Below, piece by piece: positions 52,707 to 62,613 of a DNA stretch of 64,000 bases. The translations under genes were made by a program, and so were the position numbers. The DNA is from JACKAQ01 sp020634975 [NCBI: Calditrichia bacterium] (GTDB lineage: Bacteria > Calditrichota > Calditrichia > RBG-13-44-9), in assembly GCA_020634975.1 (NCBI GenBank), contig JACKAQ010000001.1, forward strand, positions 1,488,001 to 1,552,000, in the 5' to 3' direction. Each line of letters starts with the position of its first letter. Position 1 is the first letter of the stretch. The notes beneath the pieces are model-generated. The model did not search any database, had not been told where the DNA came from, and worked only from the letters and a program-made list of their open reading frames with translations.

Positions 52707-53792
52707 ATGCGTCGCAAATTCAGGATGTTTATTTTTCTGATTGTCAGCAGCACCTTTTTGCACAGCCAGGTGATCTACAAAAGCAAAAGCACGGTGGATT
52801 TTACTGACATCGGTTTTTACAGCGTGGAACAATCGACCTGGACAACCGCCGAGCAAATGCGCAGCGATGAAAAAACCGAATTCAAAGGCAAAGGCATCAT
52901 CAAAGGCACGCTGGCGAAAATTTTTCTGCGCTCCGGCGAAACCGGGCAAATTTTGCAGCCGCTGCAAAAACGCATTGTCGGGCTGGATCACAAAAAGAAG
53001 GAATTTTGGGTGGATGATATTACCCAAATCAACCTCGACAGCCTGAAAAACATGACCGAAATGCCGGACGAAACAGATGAAGCGATGGAAGAGCCATCAG
53101 AAGAAACACCCGAAGCGGAAGCCGAGGAAAGTGATTTCGAGATCATCCGCAGCGAATTTTCCGTTGAAAAAGCCGGCGAATCTAAATCTGTTAACGGCTT
53201 CGATTGCGAGCTGTACAATGTGGTTTGGGTGATGGAATGGCGGGTAAAATCCACCGGCGAAACCGGAACAGACAGCCTGCACACCGCCGTTTGGACAACG
53301 CCGCAAACCGACGACATGCGCAAAGCGCAACAAATTCAGTCCGATTTTGCCATGACCGAACTTGGCGCAATGGGCATTGATATGGAAGAAATCGAGCGGG
53401 AAAACGTGCTCGGTTTGCACTGGCTGCAACTGCTCGGACAAATCAATCAGGAACGCAGCCAAAAACCCACTGCCGATTCGCCGGAATGGGTGAACGAACT
53501 GCAAAAACTGGAAGGCTACCCGATTGTGGTGGATGGCAAATATTTCGTGATTCGCCCAAAAACCGAGAGCGAGCAAGCTGAGGAAGAATCATCGGGTGAT
53601 CCGACCGACGTGAAAGGTGCCCTCGGCGGTTTCATGAAAAAGAAAGTTTTCGGGAAAAAGAAAAAAGAAGACAGCGGACCAAAACCGGTTTTCGCATGGA
53701 CCAACGAAGTGTTCGAATATCGCACGGGCGAAACGGGCAGCGAGCCGTTCGAAATTCCCGGCAAATACAAAGAACGCAAACAAAAAAATTAG
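52707..53792 (+). CDS. Exported protein of unknown function with acidic linker
   Basis: I chose ATG 52707 (MRRKFRMFIFLIV), which has GGAGGAAAT upstream; the frame opens at 52641. The 361-residue precursor has a signal peptide of about 22 residues ending FLHSQ. The mature part begins VIYKSKSTVDFTDIGFYSVEQSTWTTAEQMRSDEKTEFKGKG. A strongly acidic linker near residues 120-150 (rich in EEPSEETPEAEAEE) and a basic C-terminal end (KKKVFGKKKKED) stand out. I recognise no family. The segment FDCELYNVVWVMEWRVKSTGE with TAVWTTPQTDD resembles DUF4412-type lipid/metal-associated domains only vaguely. It lies alone between divergent and rightward genes. Confidence 0.7.
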   Translation: MRRKFRMFIFLIVSSTFLHSQVIYKSKSTVDFTDIGFYSVEQSTWTTAEQMRSDEKTEFKGKGIIKGTLAKIFLRSGETGQILQPLQKRIVGLDHKKKEFWVDDITQINLDSLKNMTEMPDETDEAMEEPSEETPEAEAEESDFEIIRSEFSVEKAGESKSVNGFDCELYNVVWVMEWRVKSTGETGTDSLHTAVWTTPQTDDMRKAQQIQSDFAMTELGAMGIDMEEIERENVLGLHWLQLLGQINQERSQKPTADSPEWVNELQKLEGYPIVVDGKYFVIRPKTESEQAEEESSGDPTDVKGALGGFMKKKVFGKKKKEDSGPKPVFAWTNEVFEYRTGETGSEPFEIPGKYKERKQKN

Positions 53793-53956
53793 CGACTCCT
53801 GCTGTTGCGCGAACACCTGGCGAAAACGGCTTTTTCAAAAATCAACGGCTTTTGCGGACGCAAAGCAATGGGATATGTGCATAAAAATTGCTAATTTCCC
53901 CGCGAATTTGAAAATAAACTGTTGCGAAACACGGAAAAAAATTACCGGAGAAGCTA

Positions 53957-55738
53957 ATGAAAAGCCGTTTTCTTCAATTATTTATTGTGCTGACTGTTGC
54001 TGTTTTGGTTGCGTTCGCCGATGAACAACCGGACTGGCGCACCGATTACGAGAAATCGGGATATCTGGAAACGCCACGCTATGCGGCAACCATCGATTAT
54101 TGTCAGCGATTGGCTGCGGCTTCGGATTGGGTGCAGTTTGCCAGCTTCGGCAAAAGCCCACAAGGTCGCGATCTGCCGCTGCTCATCGTGGATAAAAACG
54201 GCAATTTCGATCCGGCGGCGGTGCGCAAATCGGGCAATCTGGTGCTGCTCATCCAAAACGGCATTCACTCCGGCGAAATCGACGGGAAAGATGCCAGCCT
54301 GATGCTCATCCGCGAAATGGTCATCACCAAAAAACTGGCGCATCTGCTGGACGGCGTGACCGCCATTTTTATCCCCATTTTTAATGTGGACGGGCACGAA
54401 AACGTCAGCGAATACAACCGGCTGAATCAAAACGGACCGGCGGAAATGGGCTTCCGCGCAACTGCGCAAAATCTCAATCTCAACCGCGATTTTCTGAAAG
54501 CAGAATCGCCGGAAATGCGCGCATGGCTGCAATTGTTCAACCAATGGCTGCCCGATTTTCTGGTGGATAATCACGTAACAGATGGCTCCGATCACCAATA
54601 TGTGCTCACCTACGGCGTGGAAACCAACGATAACGTTGCCGAACCGCTGCGCCGCTGGACAACCGGTGTGTTCCAGCCCAAAATAGAACAGCAAATGCTG
54701 GCGGATAAACAGCCGGTGATGCGCTATTTTTCCATGAAAGAACGTCCGGAAATCATCAACGGCGTGGTGATGGAGCCATACAGCCCGCGCTATTCCACCG
54801 GGTACGGCGCAGTGCAAAACCGCGTATTTTTGCTGGTGGAAACCCACGCACTGAAAGATTATCGCACCCGCGTTACCGGCAATTATCTGCTGATGCAACA
54901 TTTGTTTGAATTGCTAAATTCAGAAAAAACAACGTTACAAAGTATCAATCGCGAAACCGATGATATCACGGCAAGGCAACTTTCCGGCACAACACTGCCG
55001 CTGGATTACGTCGTAAATTATCGCGATACGACGTGGGTGGATTTTTTGGGCATCGATTACGATATGGTGCCCAGCGACATTTCCGGCAGCAATTGGGTGA
55101 AATACAACGGAAAGCCGCGAACGATGCGCCTCCCCTCATTCCAGCATTCCGATATGAGCGAATCCGCCGAAATGCCCTTTGCTTACCTCATTCCCAAAGA
55201 ATGGCAATTTCAAATTGAAACGCTAAAAGCGCACGGCGTGGCTGTGCAGTATTTGCAAAAACCGCAACAATTGTCGGTGCAAAGCTATCGATTGAATAAT
55301 CCGGTGTGGCGTTCCCGCCCGTTTGAGGGACATTTGATGGTCAGTTTCACACCGGAAACCATCAACCAAACCCGCGATTATCCGGCGGGAACTGCGGTAA
55401 TTTTGATGAACCAACGCACCAATCGCGTGATTGCCGCGTTACTGGAACCGCATGCGCCGGATTCGTTTGTTCGTTGGGGATACTGGAACACCATTTTCGA
55501 GCGGAAGGAATATGGCGAAGATTACGTTTTGGAAGCCATCGCGCGGGAAATGATTGCACAAAATCCCGAACTAAAAAATGAATTTGAGGAAGCGTTGGCC
55601 AACGATCCGGAAATGGCCGCCAATCGCTGGTCACGATTGTATTATTTTTACGCCAAAACACCGTATTTTGAAGATTTGGGCATTTATCCGGTGGGCAAAT
55701 TAATGAAAGCAACAGCATTGCCACTGGTTACCGAGTAA
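53957..55738 (+). CDS. M14-family zinc carboxypeptidase, exported
   Basis: The 593-residue protein starts at ATG 53957 after ACCGGAGAAG. A signal peptide of about 21 residues ends VAFADEQP. The catalytic domain carries the first zinc ligands in NGIHSGEIDGKD (His-x-x-Glu), the substrate-binding arginine in LNLNRDFLKAE, and the next zinc histidine in VDNHVTDGSDHQYVLTYG. Then MSFTPE-like C-terminal sequence extends well beyond the classical carboxypeptidase length (about 300 residues), as in the large bacterial M14 proteins. The catalytic glutamate near the C-terminal side of the domain is not obvious to me by eye. It probably acts on peptides in the periplasm or outside. Confidence 0.9.
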   Translation: MKSRFLQLFIVLTVAVLVAFADEQPDWRTDYEKSGYLETPRYAATIDYCQRLAAASDWVQFASFGKSPQGRDLPLLIVDKNGNFDPAAVRKSGNLVLLIQNGIHSGEIDGKDASLMLIREMVITKKLAHLLDGVTAIFIPIFNVDGHENVSEYNRLNQNGPAEMGFRATAQNLNLNRDFLKAESPEMRAWLQLFNQWLPDFLVDNHVTDGSDHQYVLTYGVETNDNVAEPLRRWTTGVFQPKIEQQMLADKQPVMRYFSMKERPEIINGVVMEPYSPRYSTGYGAVQNRVFLLVETHALKDYRTRVTGNYLLMQHLFELLNSEKTTLQSINRETDDITARQLSGTTLPLDYVVNYRDTTWVDFLGIDYDMVPSDISGSNWVKYNGKPRTMRLPSFQHSDMSESAEMPFAYLIPKEWQFQIETLKAHGVAVQYLQKPQQLSVQSYRLNNPVWRSRPFEGHLMVSFTPETINQTRDYPAGTAVILMNQRTNRVIAALLEPHAPDSFVRWGYWNTIFERKEYGEDYVLEAIAREMIAQNPELKNEFEEALANDPEMAANRWSRLYYFYAKTPYFEDLGIYPVGKLMKATALPLVTE

Positions 55739-55745
55739 TTTTTCA

Positions 55746-55787
55746 GGCTAAGACTAAGACAAACTGTTGATTTCCTTAGCCTTAGCC
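55746..55787. terminator. Hairpin between convergent genes
   Basis: GGCTAAGACTAAG (55746-55758) pairs with CTTAGCCTTAGCC (55775-55787) with one mismatch. Leftward it is followed by TGAAAAATT. It lies just after the carboxypeptidase stop and before the convergent methyltransferase, and could end transcription on either strand. The arms are made of GGCTAA hexamers. Confidence 0.5.
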
Positions 55788-55800
55788 TCAACCTTTGCCT

Positions 55801-56595
55801 TTATTTTCCCGTTTTCCGCTCAAAAATCTCCCCGGCGATGTGGTGCAAAAATACCGATCCGGCAGTGCCCACATTCAGCGATTCCGCCTGCCCGAACTTC
55901 CAGATTTTCACGGTTAAATCCGCAATTCGCTGGGTTTCCATGCTGATACCGTGCGCCTCGTTGCCCAAAATAAGCGCCACCGGTTTGCGGAAATGGGTGT
56001 CCTGCAAAATTTTCTTTGCGGATAGCGAACCGGCAACCAGCCAAAAGTTATCTGTTTTCATTTCGGAAAGCGTTTCGGTAAAATTTTCTGTGGTAAAAAC
56101 CCGCAGCCGGAAAATAGAACCCATCGATCCGCGCAGCACTTTGGGATTGTAGGCATCGACACAATCCGGTGAAAGCAAAATGGTATCAACCCCGTACCAA
56201 TCCGCGCTGCGGATGAGCGTGCCCATATTCCCGGGATCGCGAATGCCTTCCAGCGCCAGCACAAATTTGGATCGCTGCCAGTTCGGGCGACGAAAATGGG
56301 TTTCGGGAATGCGCATCACCATCAAAATGCCCTGCGGCGTATCGGTATCAGCCAATTTGTTGAAATTGCCGTCGCTGAGGGTGCGCCACTCAATTTTCTG
56401 GTATTGAAACGTATCCTCAAAATTGGTCCAGCGGTCGGATTTAACAAATGCTTCCGTGGCAAATGCGGCTTCAATTTCCCATCCGGAAGTCAATGCTTCC
56501 TGGCAAAGCCGCGTTCCTTCAACGATGCACATCCGCATTTCTTGTCTGCTCTTATTTTTTTTCAGCGGCAGGTAATTTCGCCAGGTTAATCCCAT
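55801..56595 (-). CDS. SpoU/TrmH-family RNA 2'-O-methyltransferase
   Basis: The 264-residue protein has an N-terminal substrate-binding domain (LKKNKSRQEMRMCIVEGTRLCQEALTSGWEIEAAFA) and a C-terminal SPOUT domain with the three family motifs. Motif 1 is LEGIRDPGNMGTLIRSADWYGV, motif 2 ALILGNEAHGIS and motif 3 ESLNVGTAGSVFLHHI. The motif-1 asparagine and arginine and the motif-3 knot are intact, so methylation of a ribose in rRNA or tRNA using S-adenosylmethionine is expected. The target nucleotide is not predictable. Start chosen at ATG 56595, the first of the frame. Confidence 0.92.
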   Translation of the reverse strand: MGLTWRNYLPLKKNKSRQEMRMCIVEGTRLCQEALTSGWEIEAAFATEAFVKSDRWTNFEDTFQYQKIEWRTLSDGNFNKLADTDTPQGILMVMRIPETHFRRPNWQRSKFVLALEGIRDPGNMGTLIRSADWYGVDTILLSPDCVDAYNPKVLRGSMGSIFRLRVFTTENFTETLSEMKTDNFWLVAGSLSAKKILQDTHFRKPVALILGNEAHGISMETQRIADLTVKIWKFGQAESLNVGTAGSVFLHHIAGEIFERKTGK

Positions 56596-56930
56596 CTAAT
56601 GCCTCGATTCTGTATTTTCTTTTTGTCAATTTCTATTTTTGCGGTTCAAAGTTAGTGCGTAATCAGCCGTTTAAAAAGCAAATTTACACGAAGCTGTTTT
56701 GCGGGTAAATCGTTTAATGGCAGGCAATGGGGCAACGTTAGGGAAAAATATTTGCCGGTTATTTTGCGTAAGCAAAACCGTGGGTTGAAATTATAATTGT
56801 TGTATTTTGAATTTTCAATTGACTTTTCAGGGTTAGACCGGTAAATTTTTCAGCTTGCTAACGTGCGCTAAGCAATGGCTTAAGTGCATTCATTTTTTTG
56901 TTTAATCATTCATCGGAGGAACCGAAGGGA
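56596..56930. other. 335-base gene-free stretch upstream of secD
   Basis: The gap between the divergent methyltransferase and secD genes is AT-rich and should contain both promoters. I see no gene, repeat or strong palindrome in it. Confidence 0.45.
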
Positions 56931-58814
56931 ATGTCACCTAAAATATTGTGGAAAGGCATTTTAATAGTTCTTGTTTTTGTCCTGTTTGGCTATTTCCTCT
57001 ACCCGACTATCCAATTCAACAGCATGTCTTTGGAACAACGTAAAACCATGGAACGCGAAGATCCGGCAGGCTACAGGGAATTGGCAAAAAAATCCATCAA
57101 ACTCGGATTGGATTTGCAGGGTGGAATGCGATTGGTATTGGAAGTGGACACCAAAGAATTATTGAATAAATTAGCCCAGAACAAAGATTCACGTTTTACC
57201 GCAGCGTTGGATGCTGCAGCCACCGCTGCTGCAGAATCAGATAAAAACCTGGTTGATCAGCTCGATGCCAGAATTCGGGAAGCCGGCGGAAATATCGGGT
57301 TATATTTCAGCACCCGCGAAGTGCGCGAGCGTGACGAAATCATCACCTATTTGAAACAACAAGTTGACGAATCTATCGACCGTTCGCTGGAAGTGCTCCG
57401 CAACCGCGTGGATGAGTTCGGCGTTTCCGAACCGATCATCCAAAAGCAGGGCGATAACCGTATAATTGTGGAATTGGCCGGCGTTACCGATCGCCAGCAG
57501 GCGATTAACCTCGTCGGGAAAACCGCAAAGCTGGAATTCAGCATCGTAAAAGATCTGGATGTCGCTCAGCGAACCGCAGCAAAAATCAACGAATATTTGT
57601 TGGGACAAGCTGCCGCAAACGACACAACCGGCGGCGAAGCTGTTGCGGAAGAAGTCAAAGACAGCACAACCGTCAGCGCGGAAGAACTGTTTGGCGCAAA
57701 TACAGACAGTGCATCGGCCGATTCCGGCGAAGCTGTTTCTTCCGAAAACGATCCGCTGTTTTTGCTGTATGCCGGCGGTATCGCCATTCGCCAGCAAGAT
57801 ATTCAGCGGTTCGAACAAGCTTTGAAAGATCCGAAAGTTCAGCAAATCATTCAGCGCGAATCGCAAAACGGTCGTTTCCTGCTGGAAACGGTGAGCGATT
57901 CCCGGTTACGCACCGGCGATGAAAATGATATTTTGCAAACATACCTGGTCAACAACACCGCAGCGTTGACCGGCGAAACCATCATCGATGCCAAATCCGA
58001 ACCGGCACCGATGGACGATGCAGCCAACTTTGGTCGCTATCAGGCCAGCATCACCTTTAATAAAGAAGGCACCCGGGCATTTGCTGCCGTTACCGGCGCA
58101 AACGAAGGCAAACGGATGGCCATTATTTTGGATGACAAAGTGCGCTCCGCACCCAATATTCAGGAAAAAATTCGTCAGGGACGCGCCCGGATTACCGGAC
58201 TGGATTCCAACGATGAAGCGCGGGTATTGTCTTCCGTGCTGAAAGCCGGTTCGTTACCCACGCCGCTGGATATTATTGAAGAACGTACCGTCGGCCCGTC
58301 CCTCGGTAAAGACTCGATCGAAAAAGGAACCCTCTCAACGGTTCTCGGTCTTGTGCTGGTCGCCTTTTTTATGATTATTTATTACAAATTCTCCGGCGTA
58401 GTAGCCAATGTTGCACTCATTTTAAACGTATTTATTCTGCTCGGATTTATGTCCAGCTTGCATGCCACGCTCACGTTGCCCGGTATTGCCGGTATCATTT
58501 TGACAATTGGTATGGCGGTGGATGCAAACGTGCTGATTTTCGAGCGTATTCGCGAAGAACTGGATGGCGGAAAATCGACCTGGGCCGCGCTGGATACCGG
58601 CTACGGTCGCGCTTTTGTGACCATTTTGGATGCTAACATTACCACTTTTATTGCTGCGGTTGTGCTGTATAACTTCGGAACCGGACCGGTTCGCGGATTT
58701 GCAACCACACTGATGATCGGTATCGGCGCCAGTATGTTCACAGCCATTTTCGTGACCCGCACCATCTTCGATTTCCTGTTATCCAAACGAATCATTAAAG
58801 AAATCAGTATTTAA
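56931..58814 (+). CDS. secD: SecD, protein-export membrane subunit
   Basis: ATG 56931 (MSPKILWKGILIVLVFVLF) is chosen over a TTG at 56898; GGAGGA lies eleven bases before it. The 627-residue protein has one N-terminal helix, a large periplasmic P1 region including SIKLGLDLQGGMRLVLEVD near residue 55 and LRNRVDEFGVSEPIIQKQGDNRIIVELAG. After that, a linker of about 90 residues rich in acid and Ser/Ala (about residues 225-285) lies before the second periplasmic portion. The C-terminal five helices carry IGMAVDANVLIFERIREEL. With SecF it uses the proton-motive force to pull proteins across the inner membrane. secF follows after 15 bases. Confidence 0.96.
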   Translation: MSPKILWKGILIVLVFVLFGYFLYPTIQFNSMSLEQRKTMEREDPAGYRELAKKSIKLGLDLQGGMRLVLEVDTKELLNKLAQNKDSRFTAALDAAATAAAESDKNLVDQLDARIREAGGNIGLYFSTREVRERDEIITYLKQQVDESIDRSLEVLRNRVDEFGVSEPIIQKQGDNRIIVELAGVTDRQQAINLVGKTAKLEFSIVKDLDVAQRTAAKINEYLLGQAAANDTTGGEAVAEEVKDSTTVSAEELFGANTDSASADSGEAVSSENDPLFLLYAGGIAIRQQDIQRFEQALKDPKVQQIIQRESQNGRFLLETVSDSRLRTGDENDILQTYLVNNTAALTGETIIDAKSEPAPMDDAANFGRYQASITFNKEGTRAFAAVTGANEGKRMAIILDDKVRSAPNIQEKIRQGRARITGLDSNDEARVLSSVLKAGSLPTPLDIIEERTVGPSLGKDSIEKGTLSTVLGLVLVAFFMIIYYKFSGVVANVALILNVFILLGFMSSLHATLTLPGIAGIILTIGMAVDANVLIFERIREELDGGKSTWAALDTGYGRAFVTILDANITTFIAAVVLYNFGTGPVRGFATTLMIGIGASMFTAIFVTRTIFDFLLSKRIIKEISI

Positions 58815-58829
58815 GGAGATAAACCCGAA

Positions 58830-59771
58830 ATGCGACTTTTTAGTAATACGAACTATTCTTTTATGAACTTTCGCAAAATAGCATTCATCATTTCCGGGGT
58901 GCTGGTTTTGTCATCGTTGATTTCCGAAATACTGCATGGCGGACCACGTTTTGGTATCGATTTTCGTGGCGGCACATTTATCGAACTGCGATTTCTGGAC
59001 AAGAATGATCCCGCAGCACCGGTCACCGTGCCCATCGAAGATGTGCGTAACGTGTTTGTTCAGCTTGGTTTGGGTAACTCGGAAATCAAAAATTACGGCA
59101 CACCGCAGGATGTTTCCATTCAATTGGACAACTCCGACGATGCAACGATGTTAAACATCAAATCACAACTGGAAAAAGCATTTCCGCAATACGACATTCA
59201 GGAACGTCGCCGCGAAACCGTAGGTCCCAAAATCGGTGGCGAACTGGTGTTGAGTGCGGTATACGCGATCCTCTTTTCCATGTTGCTAATCCTGATTTAC
59301 ATTATGTTCCGCTTTGAATTCCGCTTTGGCGTGGGTGCAATTGTGGCGTTGTTTCACGATATCATCATTACGCTGGGTGTGTTTTCGCTGTTCAACATCG
59401 AGGTAACGGTGCCGATTATCGCGGCGCTGCTGACGATTATCGGTTATTCGCTGAACGATACCATCGTGGTGTATGACCGCATTCGCGAAAACATGAAAAC
59501 CTTCAAACGGAAAACCGGCGATTTTGCCAACCTGGTAAACCGCAGCATCAACGAAACGCTGTCCCGTACCATCGTAACATCCGGCACCACATTGATGGTG
59601 GTGATTGTCCTTTACATTTTTGGTGGCGAAGTGATCAAGGATTTTGCGCTGGCGTTGATTTGCGGTATCGGCGTGGGAACGTATTCATCCATTTTTATCG
59701 CATCACCGGTTTTGGTTGAATGGGAAGAACGCGCAAAAGCCTCGGAAGCAGTTTCCGTTAAAAAAAAGTAA
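58830..59771 (+). CDS. secF: SecF, protein-export membrane subunit
   Basis: The 313-residue protein starts at ATG 58830 after AAGGAGATAAA. It has the SecF arrangement: an N-terminal helix (KIAFIISGVLVLSSLIS), the short periplasmic RFGIDFRGGTFIELRF, then five helices with the signature IIGYSLNDTIVVYDRIRENM. The pair SecD-SecF is complete. A STAS-domain gene follows 12 bases later in the same unit, an unusual third member that I take as a chance co-transcription rather than part of the translocon. Confidence 0.97.
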   Translation: MRLFSNTNYSFMNFRKIAFIISGVLVLSSLISEILHGGPRFGIDFRGGTFIELRFLDKNDPAAPVTVPIEDVRNVFVQLGLGNSEIKNYGTPQDVSIQLDNSDDATMLNIKSQLEKAFPQYDIQERRRETVGPKIGGELVLSAVYAILFSMLLILIYIMFRFEFRFGVGAIVALFHDIIITLGVFSLFNIEVTVPIIAALLTIIGYSLNDTIVVYDRIRENMKTFKRKTGDFANLVNRSINETLSRTIVTSGTTLMVVIVLYIFGGEVIKDFALALICGIGVGTYSSIFIASPVLVEWEERAKASEAVSVKKK

Positions 59772-59783
59772 GGCGAACGGATT

Positions 59784-60119
59784 ATGAGTTTGTTGAAAGA
59801 ACAGCAAAATGATGTTACAGTTTTACGCCTGCAAGGCGACGTAATGGGCGGCCCGGAAGCCGTTCAGATCAATGACGAAATTAACCAGTTGCTGGATAAC
59901 AGCACCTTGAAAGTCGTGATCGATTTGGCGAAAGTGCAACGGATGAACAGCAGCGGTTTGGGAATTCTTATCAACGCGCTGTCTACATTCAAAAAAAATG
60001 GCGGCGACCTGAAACTGGCATCGCCCACTCCGATTGTGCAAAATTTGCTGAAAATCACCCGCCTGAACAGTCTGTTTGAAAGCTACGACACGGTAGATGC
60101 CGCAGTTGCCAGCTTTTAA
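59784..60119 (+). CDS. STAS-domain anti-anti-sigma factor-like protein
   Basis: The 111-residue protein is a single STAS domain of the SpoIIAA/RsbV class. It has VTVLRLQGDVMGG, LKVVIDLAKVQRMNSSGLGILINAL with the candidate phosphoserine in RMNSSGLG (about residues 52-59), and LKLASPTPIVQNLLKITRLNSLFESYDTVDAAVASF. The phosphorylatable serine and neighbouring Ser-Gly are kept, so regulation by a switch kinase of the RsbW type is possible, but none is in the window. It is the last gene before the terminator at 60143. Confidence 0.9.
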   Translation: MSLLKEQQNDVTVLRLQGDVMGGPEAVQINDEINQLLDNSTLKVVIDLAKVQRMNSSGLGILINALSTFKKNGGDLKLASPTPIVQNLLKITRLNSLFESYDTVDAAVASF

Positions 60120-60142
60120 ACGAATGGATACCAGAACTTATC

Positions 60143-60181
60143 AAAAAACCAGCCAATTGCAATTCGGCTGGTTTTTTTTTT
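60143..60181 (+). terminator. Intrinsic terminator after the secD-secF-STAS unit
   Basis: AACCAGCC (60147-60154) pairs with GGCTGGTT (60166-60173), with a further AATTG/CAATT pairing in the loop. Nine T residues follow. It begins about 25 bases after the stop of the STAS gene. Confidence 0.9.
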
Positions 60182-60318
60182 GCATAGTTTGATTAAGGTG
60201 TTGAGTCATAGCCTGGGTTAAATTATATTTCACTTTGTTCAAATAAATGATGTTGCCGCAATTTTTTAATGCAGATACCGTTGAAAAAGTAGAGATCGAC
60301 ACCTGTTTTGCGGCATGA

Positions 60319-61620
<1,302 letters not shown>

Positions 61621-61645
61621 ACGAAAGCATTGACAACAGCCTTTG

Positions 61646-61675
61646 AAAAATCCCGGCCAAAACCGGGATTTTTTG
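61646..61675 (+). terminator. Intrinsic terminator of purA
   Basis: AAATCCCGG pairs with CCGGGATTT across a CCAAAA loop and is followed by a T-rich run (TTTTTTGTTTTA). It starts about 25 bases after the purA stop and sits before the convergent DUF4249 gene. Confidence 0.9.
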
Positions 61676-61721
61676 TTTTACGAGAACCAACATCCGATTA
61701 TCTGCGCGCATATTCAAACGG

Positions 61722-62594
61722 CTAATTCCCAAAATTGAACACAAATCGCCGGCTAACCGGATTCACACCACCAAAGATACCATAGCCATTTGCGATATTC
61801 GAGTAATGCTGAACCGGTTCGGCAAACGGGTTGTCATCCGTTTCCTCCTGCAATTCCATCGCCCGGTTGTGCAAATACACATTTTCCGTCACGGTATTCA
61901 GCACCACCAAAACTTCCTGATAGCCAAACCAGGGATAATACCGCAGACTCAGATCGTATGTTTCCCCATCAAAAAGTGCGTCATCGAAGAGCGCAATTTC
62001 ACCGGCGAACTCCCGTTCTTCGCCAATTTCGATGCTGGTGTTGGTTTCGACAATTGCCGGATCGGTGCTGGAAAAATAATTATTGAACCATCCGCCATCG
62101 AAATCGCGTGTCAAAACGAAAATTTCGTAATAATTTTTTTGGGCCGGATCGTCGTTAAACTGAACCGAAAAATTGACACGCTGACCGCCAAACGGAATAC
62201 TTTCGACAGTGTAGGTTATGCTGTCCAACGATACCGGGTCCGGTGCAACCGCCGTTGCGCTGACCGGATCGAATCCCGGTGCTGCAATCCGGAGTTCGTA
62301 AGTTTTTCCAATTTCCACAATTTCGCTAGCGGAAACGTAAATACCCTGATCTGCGTGATTTAACGCTGTCAGCAATTGACCGTCACGCCAGATTTCCACT
62401 GTGGCATTTTCCACCGGACCGGGAAATTCATTGCCCAAAATGCCCACGCTGCGGCTCACGCCGATCTGCCAGCGCTCGTTCGCTTCAAAAATGCCGTCCA
62501 CTACCAATCGCGATTGGTGCTCCGGCAAATCGATCTGCACAATGGTTTCGCAACCGCTCAGCAGCAACGCCATCAGGCACAGAAATTTTTTCAT
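61722..62594 (-). CDS. DUF4249-family lipoprotein
   Basis: The 290-residue protein has a short lipoprotein signal (MKKFLCLMALLLSGCETIVQIDL, lipobox Cys at residue 15). The body is beta-rich, with LPEHQSRLVVDGIFEANERWQIGVSRSVGI, NATVEIWRDGQLLTALNHADQGIYV, GKTYELRIAAPGFDPVSATAVAPDPVSLDS and the end NIANGYGIFGGVNPVSRRFVFNFGN, which are typical of DUF4249 proteins. In FCB bacteria this family is regularly encoded next to TonB-dependent receptors, as here: the receptor gene starts further right and ends 19 bases before this gene. It is probably the surface-exposed accessory lipoprotein of that receptor. Ligand unknown. Confidence 0.88.
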   Translation of the reverse strand: MKKFLCLMALLLSGCETIVQIDLPEHQSRLVVDGIFEANERWQIGVSRSVGILGNEFPGPVENATVEIWRDGQLLTALNHADQGIYVSASEIVEIGKTYELRIAAPGFDPVSATAVAPDPVSLDSITYTVESIPFGGQRVNFSVQFNDDPAQKNYYEIFVLTRDFDGGWFNNYFSSTDPAIVETNTSIEIGEEREFAGEIALFDDALFDGETYDLSLRYYPWFGYQEVLVVLNTVTENVYLHNRAMELQEETDDNPFAEPVQHYSNIANGYGIFGGVNPVSRRFVFNFGN

Positions 62595-62613
62595 ATTTTA
62601 CCTTCCAAATTGC